From an uncultured Akkermansia sp. (GTDB taxonomy: Bacteria; Verrucomicrobiota; Verrucomicrobiia; Verrucomicrobiales; Akkermansiaceae), in NCBI GenBank assembly GCA_905200945.1, contig CAJKMG010000018.1, positions 1-54,649 on the forward strand: a stretch of DNA of 54,649 nt, given 5' to 3'. This document shows positions 8,300-15,447 of this stretch, in pieces; the first letter of the stretch is position 1, and each line of letters opens with the position of its first letter. The notes under the pieces were generated by a model. That model saw only the letters and a program-made list of their open reading frames with translations. It did not search any database and was not told the DNA's origin. Made by a program: the position numbers and the translations under genes.

Positions 8300-8532
8300 G
8301 CGTTCAAAGCCTCCTTTCCCTTTTCAAGGATAATCCAGCGCGCCCCGGTCAGGGAGGGGAGGCGGTGGACGCACCCCATCATTTCCAGGGTTTCCAATTC
8401 CGCCTCCACCTGGGAGGCGTCAAACCCGGCAAGCCTCACCTCCGTTTTAAGTTTGTATTCCCCGGAGGGGATGCACCCTTGAGTGGCGAGGTATTCCAGT
8501 ATCAGCTGTCTTACTTTCTGCGCTTCTGTCAT
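8296..8532 (-). CDS. Small winged-helix-like protein (Mu gp26 position)
   Basis: 78 residues from the ATG at 8532 (MTEAQKVRQLILEYLATQG). The six extra codons upstream fall within the flank of terminator copy B, so the later start is preferred. The pattern of two helices, VRLAGFDASQVEAELETLEMMG and a strand ending SLTGARWIILEKG looks like a small winged helix. It overlaps DUF3486 by ATGA. It occupies the place of Mu gp26, whose role is unclear; a terminase-associated role is possible. Confidence 0.7.
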   Translation of the reverse strand: MTEAQKVRQLILEYLATQGCIPSGEYKLKTEVRLAGFDASQVEAELETLEMMGCVHRLPSLTGARWIILEKGKEALNA

Positions 8533-8542
8533 GCCGCCATGA

Positions 8543-8584
8543 TGGCACAAAAAAGGCCGCGGCTTTCTCGCCGCGGCCTGAATG
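8543..8584 (-). terminator. Rho-independent terminator, repeat copy B
   Basis: A perfect 9-bp stem (AGGCCGCGG at 8571-8579 on the minus strand with its complement at 8554-8562) has an 8-base GAGAAAG-type loop and is followed by a T-tract and GTGCCAT. It begins right at the stop of the coiled-coil gene. It separates the lysis block from the terminase block. Confidence 0.8.
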
Positions 8585-8956
8585 CTAATTATTGCCCGCC
8601 AGCCTCGCTCCTTCCAGGCGGCCTATGGCGCGGGACAAGGCTTCAAATTGCGTGTGGCTCTCTTTCCGCATGGTGATGATTTCCGCGACGATGTCAGACC
8701 TTTCCTTTTTAGCTTCCGCCTCTATCTTGTCCAGGCGGTCTTCCAGCTCGCTAATGCGGTGATGCGCCACTTTGATATTGTCCATTGTGGCGAGTTTCCG
8801 CCCCTCAACGACTTCGAGCGGCTGTTTCTCGACATCGAATTTTTGAGGCTGTCCCAGCTGCCGTATTTGCTTTATTACCAAAATCATTCTGGCGATAAAG
8901 TACGCGATTCCCGCCAAGCTCAAAAAGAGGACGCTGTCGATGTGGTCAATATCCAT
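8585..8956 (-). CDS. Membrane-anchored coiled-coil protein (lysis block)
   Basis: 123 residues starting MDIDHIDSVLFLSLAGIAYFIARMILVIKQI. It has one N-terminal membrane segment (about residues 8-28) followed by a long soluble coiled coil (HHRISELEDRLDKIEAEAKKERSDIVAEIITMRKESHTQFEALSRAIGRLE). Such a layout is seen in DUF2730/gp25-type proteins of Mu-like phages and in spanin-like lysis proteins. It overlaps the endolysin gene by 11 bases and ends at a terminator. Its exact role in lysis or in virion assembly cannot be told from sequence. Confidence 0.75.
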   Translation of the reverse strand: MDIDHIDSVLFLSLAGIAYFIARMILVIKQIRQLGQPQKFDVEKQPLEVVEGRKLATMDNIKVAHHRISELEDRLDKIEAEAKKERSDIVAEIITMRKESHTQFEALSRAIGRLEGARLAGNN

Positions 8957-9533
8957 TGTCTATATAGTCGAGGATTCCGGCCCCTATGGCCTGGGCGATA
9001 AGTTCCGGGCGGTTTTTCATCATTTCCGCGTCGTTGGCGTTGGAAATGAAACTGCACTCGCAGAGGACCGCGGGCGGGCGCGTGGCCCGCAGGACTTGCA
9101 GGCCGGAGAGCTTTTTCTTCCTGTCCGGGCGCGCCTGGACAGGGTCGGCGCGGCCCGGAAGGAGCTTGCAAAGCGGCCCGGCAATGGCGGAGGCGAGAGC
9201 CTTCCCCTGGACGCTGTCCCTGAACGTGCCGTCCTTGTGGTAGGTCCGGTGATGGCAGACATGCGCCCCGCAGGCGTCAGGATTTTTGGAGCTGTCGCAA
9301 TGGAGGGACACGGACAGATCGTAGTTCCCGGCGTTGACGGCGCGGACGGTGGCGTTCAGGTCGGCGGCATTGCTTAGCTGCGGATAGTCAATGACGCTGA
9401 CGGACTGACCGCGTTCCCGCAGATAGCGGGCAAGGTGCGCCGCTATCTGCACGGCTACGCCATGTTCCTCAAGCCCGTTCCCGGTGGCTCCCGTTCCGGC
9501 GGCGTGCCCTATGTCGATACAGATTTTTTTCAT
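8946..9533 (-). CDS. Endolysin, N-acetylmuramoyl-L-alanine amidase (Amidase_3)
   Basis: 195 residues starting MKKICIDIGHAAGTGATGNGLEE. It cleaves the bond between muramic acid and the first alanine of peptidoglycan. Zinc ligands of the Amidase_3 family are visible: His in DIGH (about residue 10), Glu in GLEE (about 22), His in VSLHCDSS (about 78), and a catalytic Glu in VLCECSFISN. It has no signal peptide, so a holin or similar must release it. Neighbours are two small membrane proteins, which completes a lysis cassette. Confidence 0.93.
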   Translation of the reverse strand: MKKICIDIGHAAGTGATGNGLEEHGVAVQIAAHLARYLRERGQSVSVIDYPQLSNAADLNATVRAVNAGNYDLSVSLHCDSSKNPDACGAHVCHHRTYHKDGTFRDSVQGKALASAIAGPLCKLLPGRADPVQARPDRKKKLSGLQVLRATRPPAVLCECSFISNANDAEMMKNRPELIAQAIGAGILDYIDNGY

Positions 9534-9567
9534 GTTCGGAGTTCCTTTCTATATCAGGGGGGCAGGT

Positions 9568-9897
9568 TTATTTTTCGCGCTGGACAATGGGCGGACAGTC
9601 CGTTTCCGGCTGGGCCTGGGTCCAGACCAGGCTATGGGTTGCTCGGTCCCAGGTCAGGACGCGCCCGTCACGGGTGGCGACAATTTGCCCCTTGGTGATG
9701 GTCAATCCGACACGTCCGGGAGGGTCCGCCTGACCCTGCGCGGCGCAGGATGTCTGCGTCATGCCCATCCAGGCGGCAATGGCTCCCATGATGGCCCCGG
9801 CAATGACTTTAGCCCAGTTTCCGGGGACCTTGAGGGCAACCAGGATGCGGGCAATGATTCCGGCGGCTTCTTTCTGCTGTTCGTTGTTTGTGTTCAT
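9568..9897 (-). CDS. Small membrane protein of the lysis cassette
   Basis: 109 residues starting MNTNNEQQKEAAGIIARIL. One membrane segment (VIAGAIMGAIAAWMG, about residues 31-46) is followed by a Cys in TQTSCAAQG and a polar exported-looking tail. The single span just upstream of the endolysin suggests a holin-, pinholin- or spanin-like role, but no family is recognised. It starts 37 bases after terminator copy C, so transcription of the lysis block may begin just before it. Confidence 0.7.
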   Translation of the reverse strand: MNTNNEQQKEAAGIIARILVALKVPGNWAKVIAGAIMGAIAAWMGMTQTSCAAQGQADPPGRVGLTITKGQIVATRDGRVLTWDRATHSLVWTQAQPETDCPPIVQREK

Positions 9898-9934
9898 AGT
9901 GTGCTATCTCTTTTGGTCTCAAGAGGTCCCCACT

Positions 9935-9977
9935 ATGGCACAAAAAAAGCCGCGGCTTTCTTGCCGCGGCCAGGATG
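9935..9977 (-). terminator. Rho-independent terminator, repeat copy C
   Basis: The minus strand shows a GCCGCGG/CCGCGGC stem (9964-9970 with 9949-9955), a loop with AAGAAAG, then seven T and GTGCCAT. It lies 10 bases after the PH-domain gene and uncouples it from the lysis cassette. Confidence 0.8.
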
Positions 9978-9986
9978 CAAAAGTTT

Positions 9987-10400
9987 TTATTTGTATTGCA
10001 GATGCACGGCCCCTGATCGGTTTTCTTCCATGTACCGCTGGCGGCGTGCCTCTCTCATTTGTTCCTCTCCGTGTTGTCCCATGCGGTACAACGCCAATGC
10101 GCTTTCCTTTTCCAAGCCGTCGCAGGAAATGACGGCACCGTTTGTCCCTTTACAAGAAAGGGTTGCGGTCAACATTTCTTCCGATACATGGATATTATCA
10201 ATATCCAACCACACCATGTCCTCAAATTTTGTTCCTGTAAGAGACGGTTTCAAAACAAAAAAACGCCTTGAGGTCAATACTACGCAATTAGGCCAAAACG
10301 GCCAAACTCCCAAAATTTGCCGTTGCTTGCTCACACTCCAAATTTCTTCTCCTTCAACCAGATAGCGGGCTATTTTTTGTTCATCAGTCATGCTTATCAT
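9987..10400 (-). CDS. Bacterial PH-domain (YokE-like) protein
   Basis: 137 residues; MTDEQKIARYLVEGEE (three codons in) is an alternative start. The central part, EEIWSVSKQ through VVLTSRRFFVLKP and FEDMVWLDIDNIHVSEEM, shows the seven-strand-plus-helix pattern of bacterial PH-like domains such as YokE. These domains often occur in proteins of unknown function in phages and cell envelopes. It lies between repressor 1 (29 bases upstream) and terminator copy C, so it is probably expressed with the repressors in the lysogen. A cargo or superinfection role is possible. Confidence 0.75.
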   Translation of the reverse strand: MISMTDEQKIARYLVEGEEIWSVSKQRQILGVWPFWPNCVVLTSRRFFVLKPSLTGTKFEDMVWLDIDNIHVSEEMLTATLSCKGTNGAVISCDGLEKESALALYRMGQHGEEQMREARRQRYMEENRSGAVHLQYK

Positions 10401-10428
10401 TATAATTATGGGAAAATTCTTAACAAGA

Positions 10429-10782
10429 TTAAATTTTTTTTATCCACCCCGTCATCGCTTCTTTGATGAGGGCTAATTTCTCTTCCGCCTGTAAAGCCCG
10501 CGTCCTCCAAATTTTGACTTCGGAGGTCAAGCCTTCTTCCTGTATTTGCAACAAGACGGATAATATTTTTTCTCTTAGGGTGGCAGATATTTTCTTTCCG
10601 CGCTCTGCCTGGTCAATGCTGATAATATTGCATCCAGACAATTCAGAAAGTTCGGATAATGAAAGATTGCACTTCTCCCTCAACGACCTTAAATCAAAAT
10701 GATTGCACATAGGGCATGACCTTAACAGGCCATATTCCGTCCGGCAATGTTCCATCGTTTCAGAGTGTCCCACGTGGGACAC
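10429..10782 (-). CDS. XRE-type repressor 1
   Basis: 117 residues if the GTG at 10782 is used. A GGAGG lies 6 bases upstream of that GTG, the best ribosome site here. A TTG at 10812 and an ATG at 10710 are alternatives. The HTH is LRSLREKCNLSLSELSELSGCNIISIDQAERG, followed by a coiled coil ending EAMTGWIKKI. It is a clear paralogue of the protein at 10975-11268 (shared SLRE...LSELSELSG...LREKILSVLLQ...W). It has an extra Cys-containing N-terminal piece (CRTEYGLLRSCPMC). A perfect palindrome covers the start codon, which suggests autorepression. Confidence 0.8.
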   Translation of the reverse strand: MSHVGHSETMEHCRTEYGLLRSCPMCNHFDLRSLREKCNLSLSELSELSGCNIISIDQAERGKKISATLREKILSVLLQIQEEGLTSEVKIWRTRALQAEEKLALIKEAMTGWIKKI

Positions 10783-10783
10783 T
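10764..10783. promoter_or_regulatory. Palindromic operator 1, over the repressor 1 start codon
   Basis: AGTGTCCCACGTGGGACACT is a perfect 20-bp palindrome. Its first 18 minus-strand bases after the leading A are codons 1-6 of repressor 1. Binding here would block both transcription start/elongation and the ribosome site. An identical copy lies 119 bases away. Confidence 0.75.
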
Positions 10784-10834
10784 ATTTTCCTCCATAAATC
10801 ATTTATCGCCAATATTTATATATCAAAAAAGCCT

Positions 10835-10848
10835 GTTTACACGCTAAC
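10835..10848. promoter_or_regulatory. Box GTTnnC-AC-GnnAAC, copy 1
   Basis: GTTTACACGCTAAC is an imperfect dyad with half-sites GTTTAC and GTTAGC and a 2-bp spacer. The same 14 bases recur at 10954-10967, and a related site covers the start of the gene at 11298. It is probably a binding site for one of the repressors or the Ner-like protein. Confidence 0.55.
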
Positions 10849-10882
10849 GAGCTTTCTATCCTGTATTTTCACCTTGTTTCAA

Positions 10883-10902
10883 AGTGTCCCACGTGGGACA
10901 CT
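10883..10902. promoter_or_regulatory. Palindromic operator 2
   Basis: This 20-bp palindrome is identical to the one at 10764-10783, with the same flanks (GTTTCA before, CTATTTT after). It lies between the two repressor genes. The minus-strand frame after it reads a 10-codon decayed copy of the repressor 1 start, which points to a tandem duplication. Confidence 0.75.
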
Positions 10903-10953
10903 ATTTTTCCGCAAGAATCATTCATTATAAAGCATTTTAATTCAAAAACAGGT

Positions 10954-10967
10954 GTTTACACGCTAAC
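10954..10967. promoter_or_regulatory. Box GTTnnC-AC-GnnAAC, copy 2
   Basis: The same 14 bases as at 10835-10848, exactly 119 bases away. This is the same offset as between the two palindromes, so both elements belong to one duplicated unit. Confidence 0.55.
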
Positions 10968-10974
10968 AATCTCC

Positions 10975-11268
10975 CTAAATTTTTTTAAGCCAACCTTGCA
11001 TTGCTGATTTGAGTTGTTCCAGCTTACTTTCTGCCGCCAATGCTCTATCTCTCCAATGTTGTATTTCTGTTTTGTCCCCCTCTTCTGATTTTTGTAAAAG
11101 TATAGAGAGTATTCTGTCTCTTAGGCGTTTGCTTCCTATATCATTTAATTCTAATCCATTTATGGATGCTATGCTATAGCCGGAGAGTTCCGAAAGTTGA
11201 GAGAGAGTCATTCCTGCTTGTTCTCGCAAGCTTCTAAAATTTACGAAATTTGTATTTTTCTCTTGCAT
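10975..11268 (-). CDS. XRE-type repressor 2
   Basis: 97 residues from the ATG at 11268 (MQEKNTNFVNFRSLREQAG). The much longer open frame to 11952 is rejected because it covers divergent genes and has no homologous look. HTH: LREQAGMTLSQLSELSGYSIASINGLE. The C-terminal coiled coil TEIQHWRDRALAAESKLEQLKSAMQGWLKKI matches repressor 1 closely. It is transcribed away from the early operon, whose first gene starts 29 bases from its ATG, the usual position of a Mu-type c repressor next to ner. Which of the two paralogues maintains lysogeny cannot be told. Confidence 0.8.
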   Translation of the reverse strand: MQEKNTNFVNFRSLREQAGMTLSQLSELSGYSIASINGLELNDIGSKRLRDRILSILLQKSEEGDKTEIQHWRDRALAAESKLEQLKSAMQGWLKKI

Positions 11269-11297
11269 GTTTCTGAAAAATGTAATACGAAAAATGT

Positions 11298-11513
11298 ATG
11301 TTAGCACGCGAACGGATGAAGGGCAATCCTCAACACACCCCGGAACTTGAGACTGCCAAGCAAATTTTGCATGAGAAAGGGTGGTCTTATCGGACTGCCG
11401 CCCCGTTTTTAGGCGTCCATTACACACACCTCGCCCGCGTTTTAACTGGATTCCGGGCCAGCAAATCTCTTCTCCGCCGCATTCAGGACCTCCCCCGCAG
11501 GGAAGGGAAATAA
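11298..11513 (+). CDS. Ner-like small HTH regulator
   Basis: 71 residues (MLARERMKGNPQHTPELE); an ATG six codons in (11316) is an alternative start. An HTH is visible in ETAKQILHEKGWSYRTAAPFLGVHYTHLARVLTGFRASKSLL. Size and place, first gene of the early operon divergent from a repressor, match Ner, which shuts off early and repressor promoters in Mu. A box of the GTTnnC type (11300-11313) overlaps its first codons. Function is inferred from position. Confidence 0.75.
   Translation: MLARERMKGNPQHTPELETAKQILHEKGWSYRTAAPFLGVHYTHLARVLTGFRASKSLLRRIQDLPRREGK
11300..11313. promoter_or_regulatory. Box GTTnnC-AC-GnnAAC, variant copy 3
   Basis: GTTAGCACGCGAAC keeps the GTTnnC / GnnAAC dyad and AC spacer of the two boxes at 10835 and 10954. 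Its location at the start of the early operon, 30 bases from the repressor 2 start, suits an operator shared by the divergent promoters. Confidence 0.45.
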
Positions 11514-11532
11514 CCATACCAGAATCAGCACC

Positions 11533-11721
11533 ATGACTGAAAACCAACTCAAACAAGCCCGCCGGGACCAGCAGGAAAAGCAGCATGCCCTGTACGGCTA
11601 TTGCCTGGCCCTCGCCCCGGATAAGGAAAGAAAAACTATCCGCTGGGGAGCCGTGCTTCTGGCCGTCTGCCTGGCCGTGTTTATATGGCTGGCCGCCATC
11701 ATTGTCCTTGATGTCCTTTAA
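11533..11721 (+). CDS. Small single-span membrane protein
   Basis: 62 residues starting MTENQLKQARRDQQEKQHALYG. A polar, helical N-terminal half is followed by one membrane segment WGAVLLAVCLAVFIWLAAIIVLDVL at the C-terminus. It lies in the early operon, 19 bases after the Ner-like gene. No family is recognised. Early expression and a C-tail anchor could suit a superinfection or host-takeover role, but there is no direct evidence. Confidence 0.7.
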   Translation: MTENQLKQARRDQQEKQHALYGYCLALAPDKERKTIRWGAVLLAVCLAVFIWLAAIIVLDVL

Positions 11722-11733
11722 TCCTCTCCCGCC

Positions 11734-12021
11734 ATGCTTCCCCCTCTCACCGACCAGGAATGGGCAAGCCTGCCCGCCGACCTCCGCGCCGTCTGCCTTC
11801 TCCGCCTGTTGCGGCGGCCTGTCGTCAGGCGGTGGGCGCACCGGGTCCTGGGATTCCCCCTTTCCGGGCCGCTCACCCGTCCCCAGCTGGCCGCGTGGTG
11901 CGGCGTGTCGGAATCGACCATCCTTCGCTGGGAGCGTGACGGCATGCTCCAACTCCGCGGAGCCGCCCGTCGGTGCGGCCTCACGGAAGAAATCAAAAAC
12001 GACTTAATCAACAATCACTAA
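11734..12021 (+). CDS. Small HTH protein, early operon
   Basis: 95 residues starting MLPPLTDQEWASLPADLRAV. The central part RPQLAAWCGVSESTILRWERDGMLQLRGAARR reads as a MerR/excisionase-like helix-turn-helix with a short wing. It lies 12 bases after the membrane protein and 3 bases before the next gene. It could regulate early transcription or assist transposition. No named family is recognised. Confidence 0.75.
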   Translation: MLPPLTDQEWASLPADLRAVCLLRLLRRPVVRRWAHRVLGFPLSGPLTRPQLAAWCGVSESTILRWERDGMLQLRGAARRCGLTEEIKNDLINNH

Positions 12022-12024
12022 ACC

Positions 12025-12747
12025 ATGAATCAAAACGACATTGCAAAAAACACCCTCGCGGAATTGTCAAATTACGTCAACGCCGCGCGCCGGGACCTGA
12101 CGTCCGCCTGTGCTAACGCCCTCAAGGCCGGGGCCTATCTGCATTTCATCCACGCGGACGGCAGGATAACCATGACGGACGCGCTGGACACAATCGGCCT
12201 AAACAAAAGCACGGCTTACCGCTGGATGAATGCCTATCACACGGCCTGCAAAGTGTTAGGCGTGGATAATCCGCCCACCCATAAGGACAAGGGCTGGGCG
12301 GAACATTTGGATGACCTGGGGACCGTGGCCGCCAACATGACCCTTTCCCGGTTGTCCCTGGGTGCGCCCGCCGCCGGGACGGACCTTGCCCGCCTGGACG
12401 CTATCCAGACAGGGATGGAAACGGCTGAAAACGAGAAGGAAGAAGCACTTTTCCAGAATGCTATGGAAAAAGTAGCGAGCGGAGAATGGACACTCCTGCA
12501 AGCCTACCGGGCCGTGTGCGGACAGGCCGCCCAGGATAAAGCCACGGAACGCCGGAAAAATCCGCAATATCTCGGCATTGACCCCAAGACCAAAAAGCCC
12601 GTAGGACTGCTGGTCTCCACTATTTCAACGCTTAAACAGGGATTCAAAAACTGGGACCTTTTCGGCGGCGAGGAAAAGCGCGTTTTTGCGGGCATGTGGC
12701 GGGACGTGGAAAACGCCAAGCCGGACGACCTGGAACAATACCTCTAA
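12025..12747 (+). CDS. Early phage protein of unknown function, helical with HTH-like segment
   Basis: 240 residues starting MNQNDIAKNTLAELSNYVNAARRD. An HTH-like stretch (TMTDALDTIGLNKSTAYRWMNAYHTACKVLG) lies around residues 48-80. The C-terminal half is helical and charged. The N-terminal part resembles the DUF3102 style of phage proteins, but I cannot assign it firmly. It is in the middle of the early operon, six bases before the DUF2786 gene. Confidence 0.75.
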   Translation: MNQNDIAKNTLAELSNYVNAARRDLTSACANALKAGAYLHFIHADGRITMTDALDTIGLNKSTAYRWMNAYHTACKVLGVDNPPTHKDKGWAEHLDDLGTVAANMTLSRLSLGAPAAGTDLARLDAIQTGMETAENEKEEALFQNAMEKVASGEWTLLQAYRAVCGQAAQDKATERRKNPQYLGIDPKTKKPVGLLVSTISTLKQGFKNWDLFGGEEKRVFAGMWRDVENAKPDDLEQYL

Positions 12748-12753
12748 ACGGCC

Positions 12754-13410
12754 ATGAATCACGACGCCCTCATTGCCAAGCTTCAAAAACTCCTTGCCCT
12801 CGCCCAGCGCGGCGAGGACGGGGAAGCCGTCAACGCGCGGGAACTGCTGGACAAAATGCTGGAAAAATACGGCATTGACGAGGCCAGCCTGACAGATATA
12901 CGAACGCTCCGCTACAGCACGGAAAACGAGGACGAACGGGGATTGCTGGCCGTCGTCGCCTCCTACGCCCTGCAACTCCCCACGGCGGAAGTAGAGGCTG
13001 CCGTCATTGTCGGCTCGGACAAGCACGGTTGCGACCTGCGTTTAAGCATGGAGCAGCACGGGCTGGTGGCCGCTCTTTACGAGTATCATCGCATGGGGCT
13101 TGAGCGCAGCATCAGGCGCAATGACGAGGCCAGCGCACGGAGGGGGGGGGACCTCCGCGCGGAGATAAAAACCCTGACGGCCCGCATTAAGACCCTGAAA
13201 GCCCTGTATGCCAATCTGGACCGGACCATCGCCAAGACGCGGGAATCCCTCCTGTGCGCGTACGTCAACCTCAACAACCTGACAGACTACACGGGATGGA
13301 GCAAAGCGGACAGCGACCAGGGGGAAATCATCCATGCCGCCGCGGAAAGCTGCGTCAAGCTGGACCCCAACGTCAAACAACTTCCCGGACAACGCCTCGG
13401 AAATGACTAA
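12754..13410 (+). CDS. DUF2786-containing early protein
   Basis: 218 residues starting MNHDALIAKLQKLLALAQRGEDGEAVNARELLDKMLEKYG, a typical DUF2786 N-terminus (KLxKLLALA...GEAxNA...LxxKMLEKYGI). A middle alpha/beta region and a coiled-coil stretch (AEIKTLTARIKTLKALYANLDRTIAKTRESLL) follow. The function of DUF2786 is unknown; it is frequent in phages and mobile elements. A run of nine G (13142-13150) lies in the coding frame and could allow frameshift variation. Confidence 0.75.
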   Translation: MNHDALIAKLQKLLALAQRGEDGEAVNARELLDKMLEKYGIDEASLTDIRTLRYSTENEDERGLLAVVASYALQLPTAEVEAAVIVGSDKHGCDLRLSMEQHGLVAALYEYHRMGLERSIRRNDEASARRGGDLRAEIKTLTARIKTLKALYANLDRTIAKTRESLLCAYVNLNNLTDYTGWSKADSDQGEIIHAAAESCVKLDPNVKQLPGQRLGND

Positions 13411-13621
13411 TCCCCCACACAACACGGACCCGGCGGAACAACGCCGCCGCCTGGCTCAAGCCTACAACACCCTGCGCCGCTCCATCTACTGGGACAAACA
13501 CGCCGCAAGGGCGGAATGGACCCACGATAATTGCCGCTACCCCCTCCGAAACTACTACAAATACGGAACAACGGAAAATATCAAGGCCGCCTGGTGTCTC
13601 CGCGGCCTCATCCGCCATTAA
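13403..13621 (+). CDS. Small early protein, unrecognised
   Basis: 72 residues from the ATG at 13403 (MTNPPHNTDPAEQRRRLAQAYNTLRR), overlapping the end of the DUF2786 gene by 8 bases. The sequence is basic and aromatic-rich in the second half (NCRYPLRNYYKYGTTENIKAAWCLRGLIRH). The upstream extension of the frame is rejected because it duplicates the DUF2786 coding region. No family is recognised. Confidence 0.6.
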   Translation: MTNPPHNTDPAEQRRRLAQAYNTLRRSIYWDKHAARAEWTHDNCRYPLRNYYKYGTTENIKAAWCLRGLIRH

Positions 13622-13636
13622 ATCCACTCGCCAGCC

Positions 13637-13774
13637 ATGAATCACAAAATCGACACAATCGTCATCACAGCGGGCACCATCATCACCGGATTATTCATCA
13701 TCAATGGCTCCCCGGTCCTTGGTTTTTTCTCGGCTTTAACCATGTTCGCCTGTCTGCCCATCGACGACAAATAA
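13637..13774 (+). CDS. 45-residue membrane protein
   Basis: A short frame starting MNHKIDTIVITAGTII consists almost wholly of one long or two short hydrophobic spans (IVITAGTIITGLFII and VLGFFSALTMFACL). It fills the gap between the small basic protein and the transposase, with 15 bases on one side and 13 on the other, so it fits the operon spacing. Function unknown. Confidence 0.5.
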   Translation: MNHKIDTIVITAGTIITGLFIINGSPVLGFFSALTMFACLPIDDK

Positions 13775-13787
13775 CCAACCCTCAACA

Positions 13788-15428
13788 ATGGCCATCCTCC
13801 CCGACCACTCACTCAACGCTTTTTCCGGCCAGGCCCGCAAGGGCCGTCCCCGTCAGCTGGACTTGACGGAGGACCAGAAAAAGGAGCTTGCCGCCCTCTA
13901 TCTGGCGACCAACGCGACCCGGACCAGCGGGAGCATGACCCTGGCGTGGTCCATCTTCTGCGCCAACCACCCGGACCTGGGCTGGGACGCCTCCGCGCGG
14001 GCCAGCAAGCACAAGCTCCCCGCCTGCGCCGTGGAAGTCATGAAGCATGCGCGGCCCCTGGTGGGCTATCACCGCGGCGGGGAACGCAAGCTCCGCCAGG
14101 CCGCCTATGCGCCGGGCCTCCTGCGCCGCAACCTGGACGGAAGCCTCCTGCGGGCCGGACAGCGCGCGTCCTGGGACGACGCAACGATCAACTTCGGCGT
14201 GTGCGTTCCCTGGCCCTGGCGCGGGTCCGGCGACAAGTGCGCGGAAAAATACGGCGTGCGCCTGGGACGCTTCCAGCTTCTGGTCTGCCACGATGACTCT
14301 ACCAGCTTCATTCCCGCCTACTCCTACGTCATCAGGTACGAGCAGACGTACCGCAGCGAGGACGTCGCCGGGGCCATGATACGGACGTGCCGGGACGTCG
14401 GCATTTTCGATTCCTTCGTGCTTGAGGGCGGCGTTTGGAAAAGCGACCGCGTCCAGCGGTTGCTGGACGGCCTCGGCATCCGCCACATTGACGCCAAGGG
14501 CCGCCCGCAATGCAAACTGGTGGAAAACTTCTTCAACCGCTTGTGGTCCGTGCTTTCCCTTGTCCCCGGCCAGGTAGGCCGCTACCAGGCGGAAAATAAG
14601 GCCATGAGCGAAAAATATGTCGCTTGCCGCCAGGGCCGCCAGGACCCGCGGGGAATTTTCCCCACGTTGGCGGAAGCCCTGGAAGCTATCGACTGGGCTA
14701 TTAACTACCTCAATACGCACCCGGTGGAAAGCAGGGAATACGGCAAATGGGTCCCGGCGGAACGCTGGGAAGCGGACCTCAAGGAACGGCCCATGCGCCA
14801 GGTTTCCGCCGACTTCTCCTGGCTCCAGGCCCCCTCCATCGTCCGGCGGAAAGTGGTCAAGGGGACACTCCGCGCCACCGTCCCCGGCCCGCTGGGCGTG
14901 CCTCAACGCTGGCACTTCACGGCCCCCTGGCTCTGGCAGCACGAGGGGGAAGCCCTCATGCTCCACTTCGACCCCCTGGGAGAATGGCCCCTGCAGGCCG
15001 TCGTGACCGTCCCCGGAAGCGTCAAAGTCCTGGGGCAAGTGACCTGCTCCAACCCGGTCAGCCTGGGCGGAAGCGGGGAAGACTACGGCAAGCAAATCCG
15101 CCAAATCATGAGGACGGAATACCGCCTGTTGACTTCCACGGGAAAGACGGGCCGGGAATCCACCCTGCGCGCCGTCAACGGCCAGACGACCGTTGCCCAG
15201 GGCGTCAAGGTCCGGGACGGCGAGGCCTCCGCGGACACGCCGCCGGAATCCGGCGGGACGCCCGCCAGGGTGCGCCGTTACCAGCTGCAGGACCCGCTGG
15301 ACAAGGCCGCCGGCAGGGACAGCCGCATCACCGCGCCCCAGCCCGCCACGCCCGCGACGCGGGACGACTTCGCCGCCCTCCGCCGCCGCGCCCGTCAGGC
15401 GGAACACTCCGCGACGCTCAATTTTTAA
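13788..15428 (+). CDS. DDE transposase (MuA / BcepMu-like), with Glu at the second catalytic position
   Basis: 546 residues. An N-terminal DNA-binding region (about 1-120) precedes an integrase core. The first catalytic Asp is in ASWDDATINFG (130/131). The region aligned to the MuA DN motif reads FVLEGGVW, giving Glu 213 where Asp is usual. The third acidic residue is Glu 246 in CKLVENFFNRLW. A beta-barrel-like domain with many Trp follows (about 330-430), then a polar tail. It would join phage ends to target DNA during integration and replicative transposition, with the ATPase encoded 19 bases downstream. Size is smaller than MuA (663). Confidence 0.88.
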   Translation: MAILPDHSLNAFSGQARKGRPRQLDLTEDQKKELAALYLATNATRTSGSMTLAWSIFCANHPDLGWDASARASKHKLPACAVEVMKHARPLVGYHRGGERKLRQAAYAPGLLRRNLDGSLLRAGQRASWDDATINFGVCVPWPWRGSGDKCAEKYGVRLGRFQLLVCHDDSTSFIPAYSYVIRYEQTYRSEDVAGAMIRTCRDVGIFDSFVLEGGVWKSDRVQRLLDGLGIRHIDAKGRPQCKLVENFFNRLWSVLSLVPGQVGRYQAENKAMSEKYVACRQGRQDPRGIFPTLAEALEAIDWAINYLNTHPVESREYGKWVPAERWEADLKERPMRQVSADFSWLQAPSIVRRKVVKGTLRATVPGPLGVPQRWHFTAPWLWQHEGEALMLHFDPLGEWPLQAVVTVPGSVKVLGQVTCSNPVSLGGSGEDYGKQIRQIMRTEYRLLTSTGKTGRESTLRAVNGQTTVAQGVKVRDGEASADTPPESGGTPARVRRYQLQDPLDKAAGRDSRITAPQPATPATRDDFAALRRRARQAEHSATLNF

Positions 15429-15447
15429 CCTCACTATTTATAAAATC

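Noticed and set aside
11270..11952. Long N-terminal extension of repressor 2
   Set aside because: It lies antiparallel to three plausible early genes and has no repressor-like sequence. The paralogue supports a start at 11268.
13809..15434. A 541-codon open frame on the minus strand opposite the transposase
   Set aside because: It is a shadow of GC-rich coding in the other strand. The plus frame has a recognisable integrase core and fits the operon.
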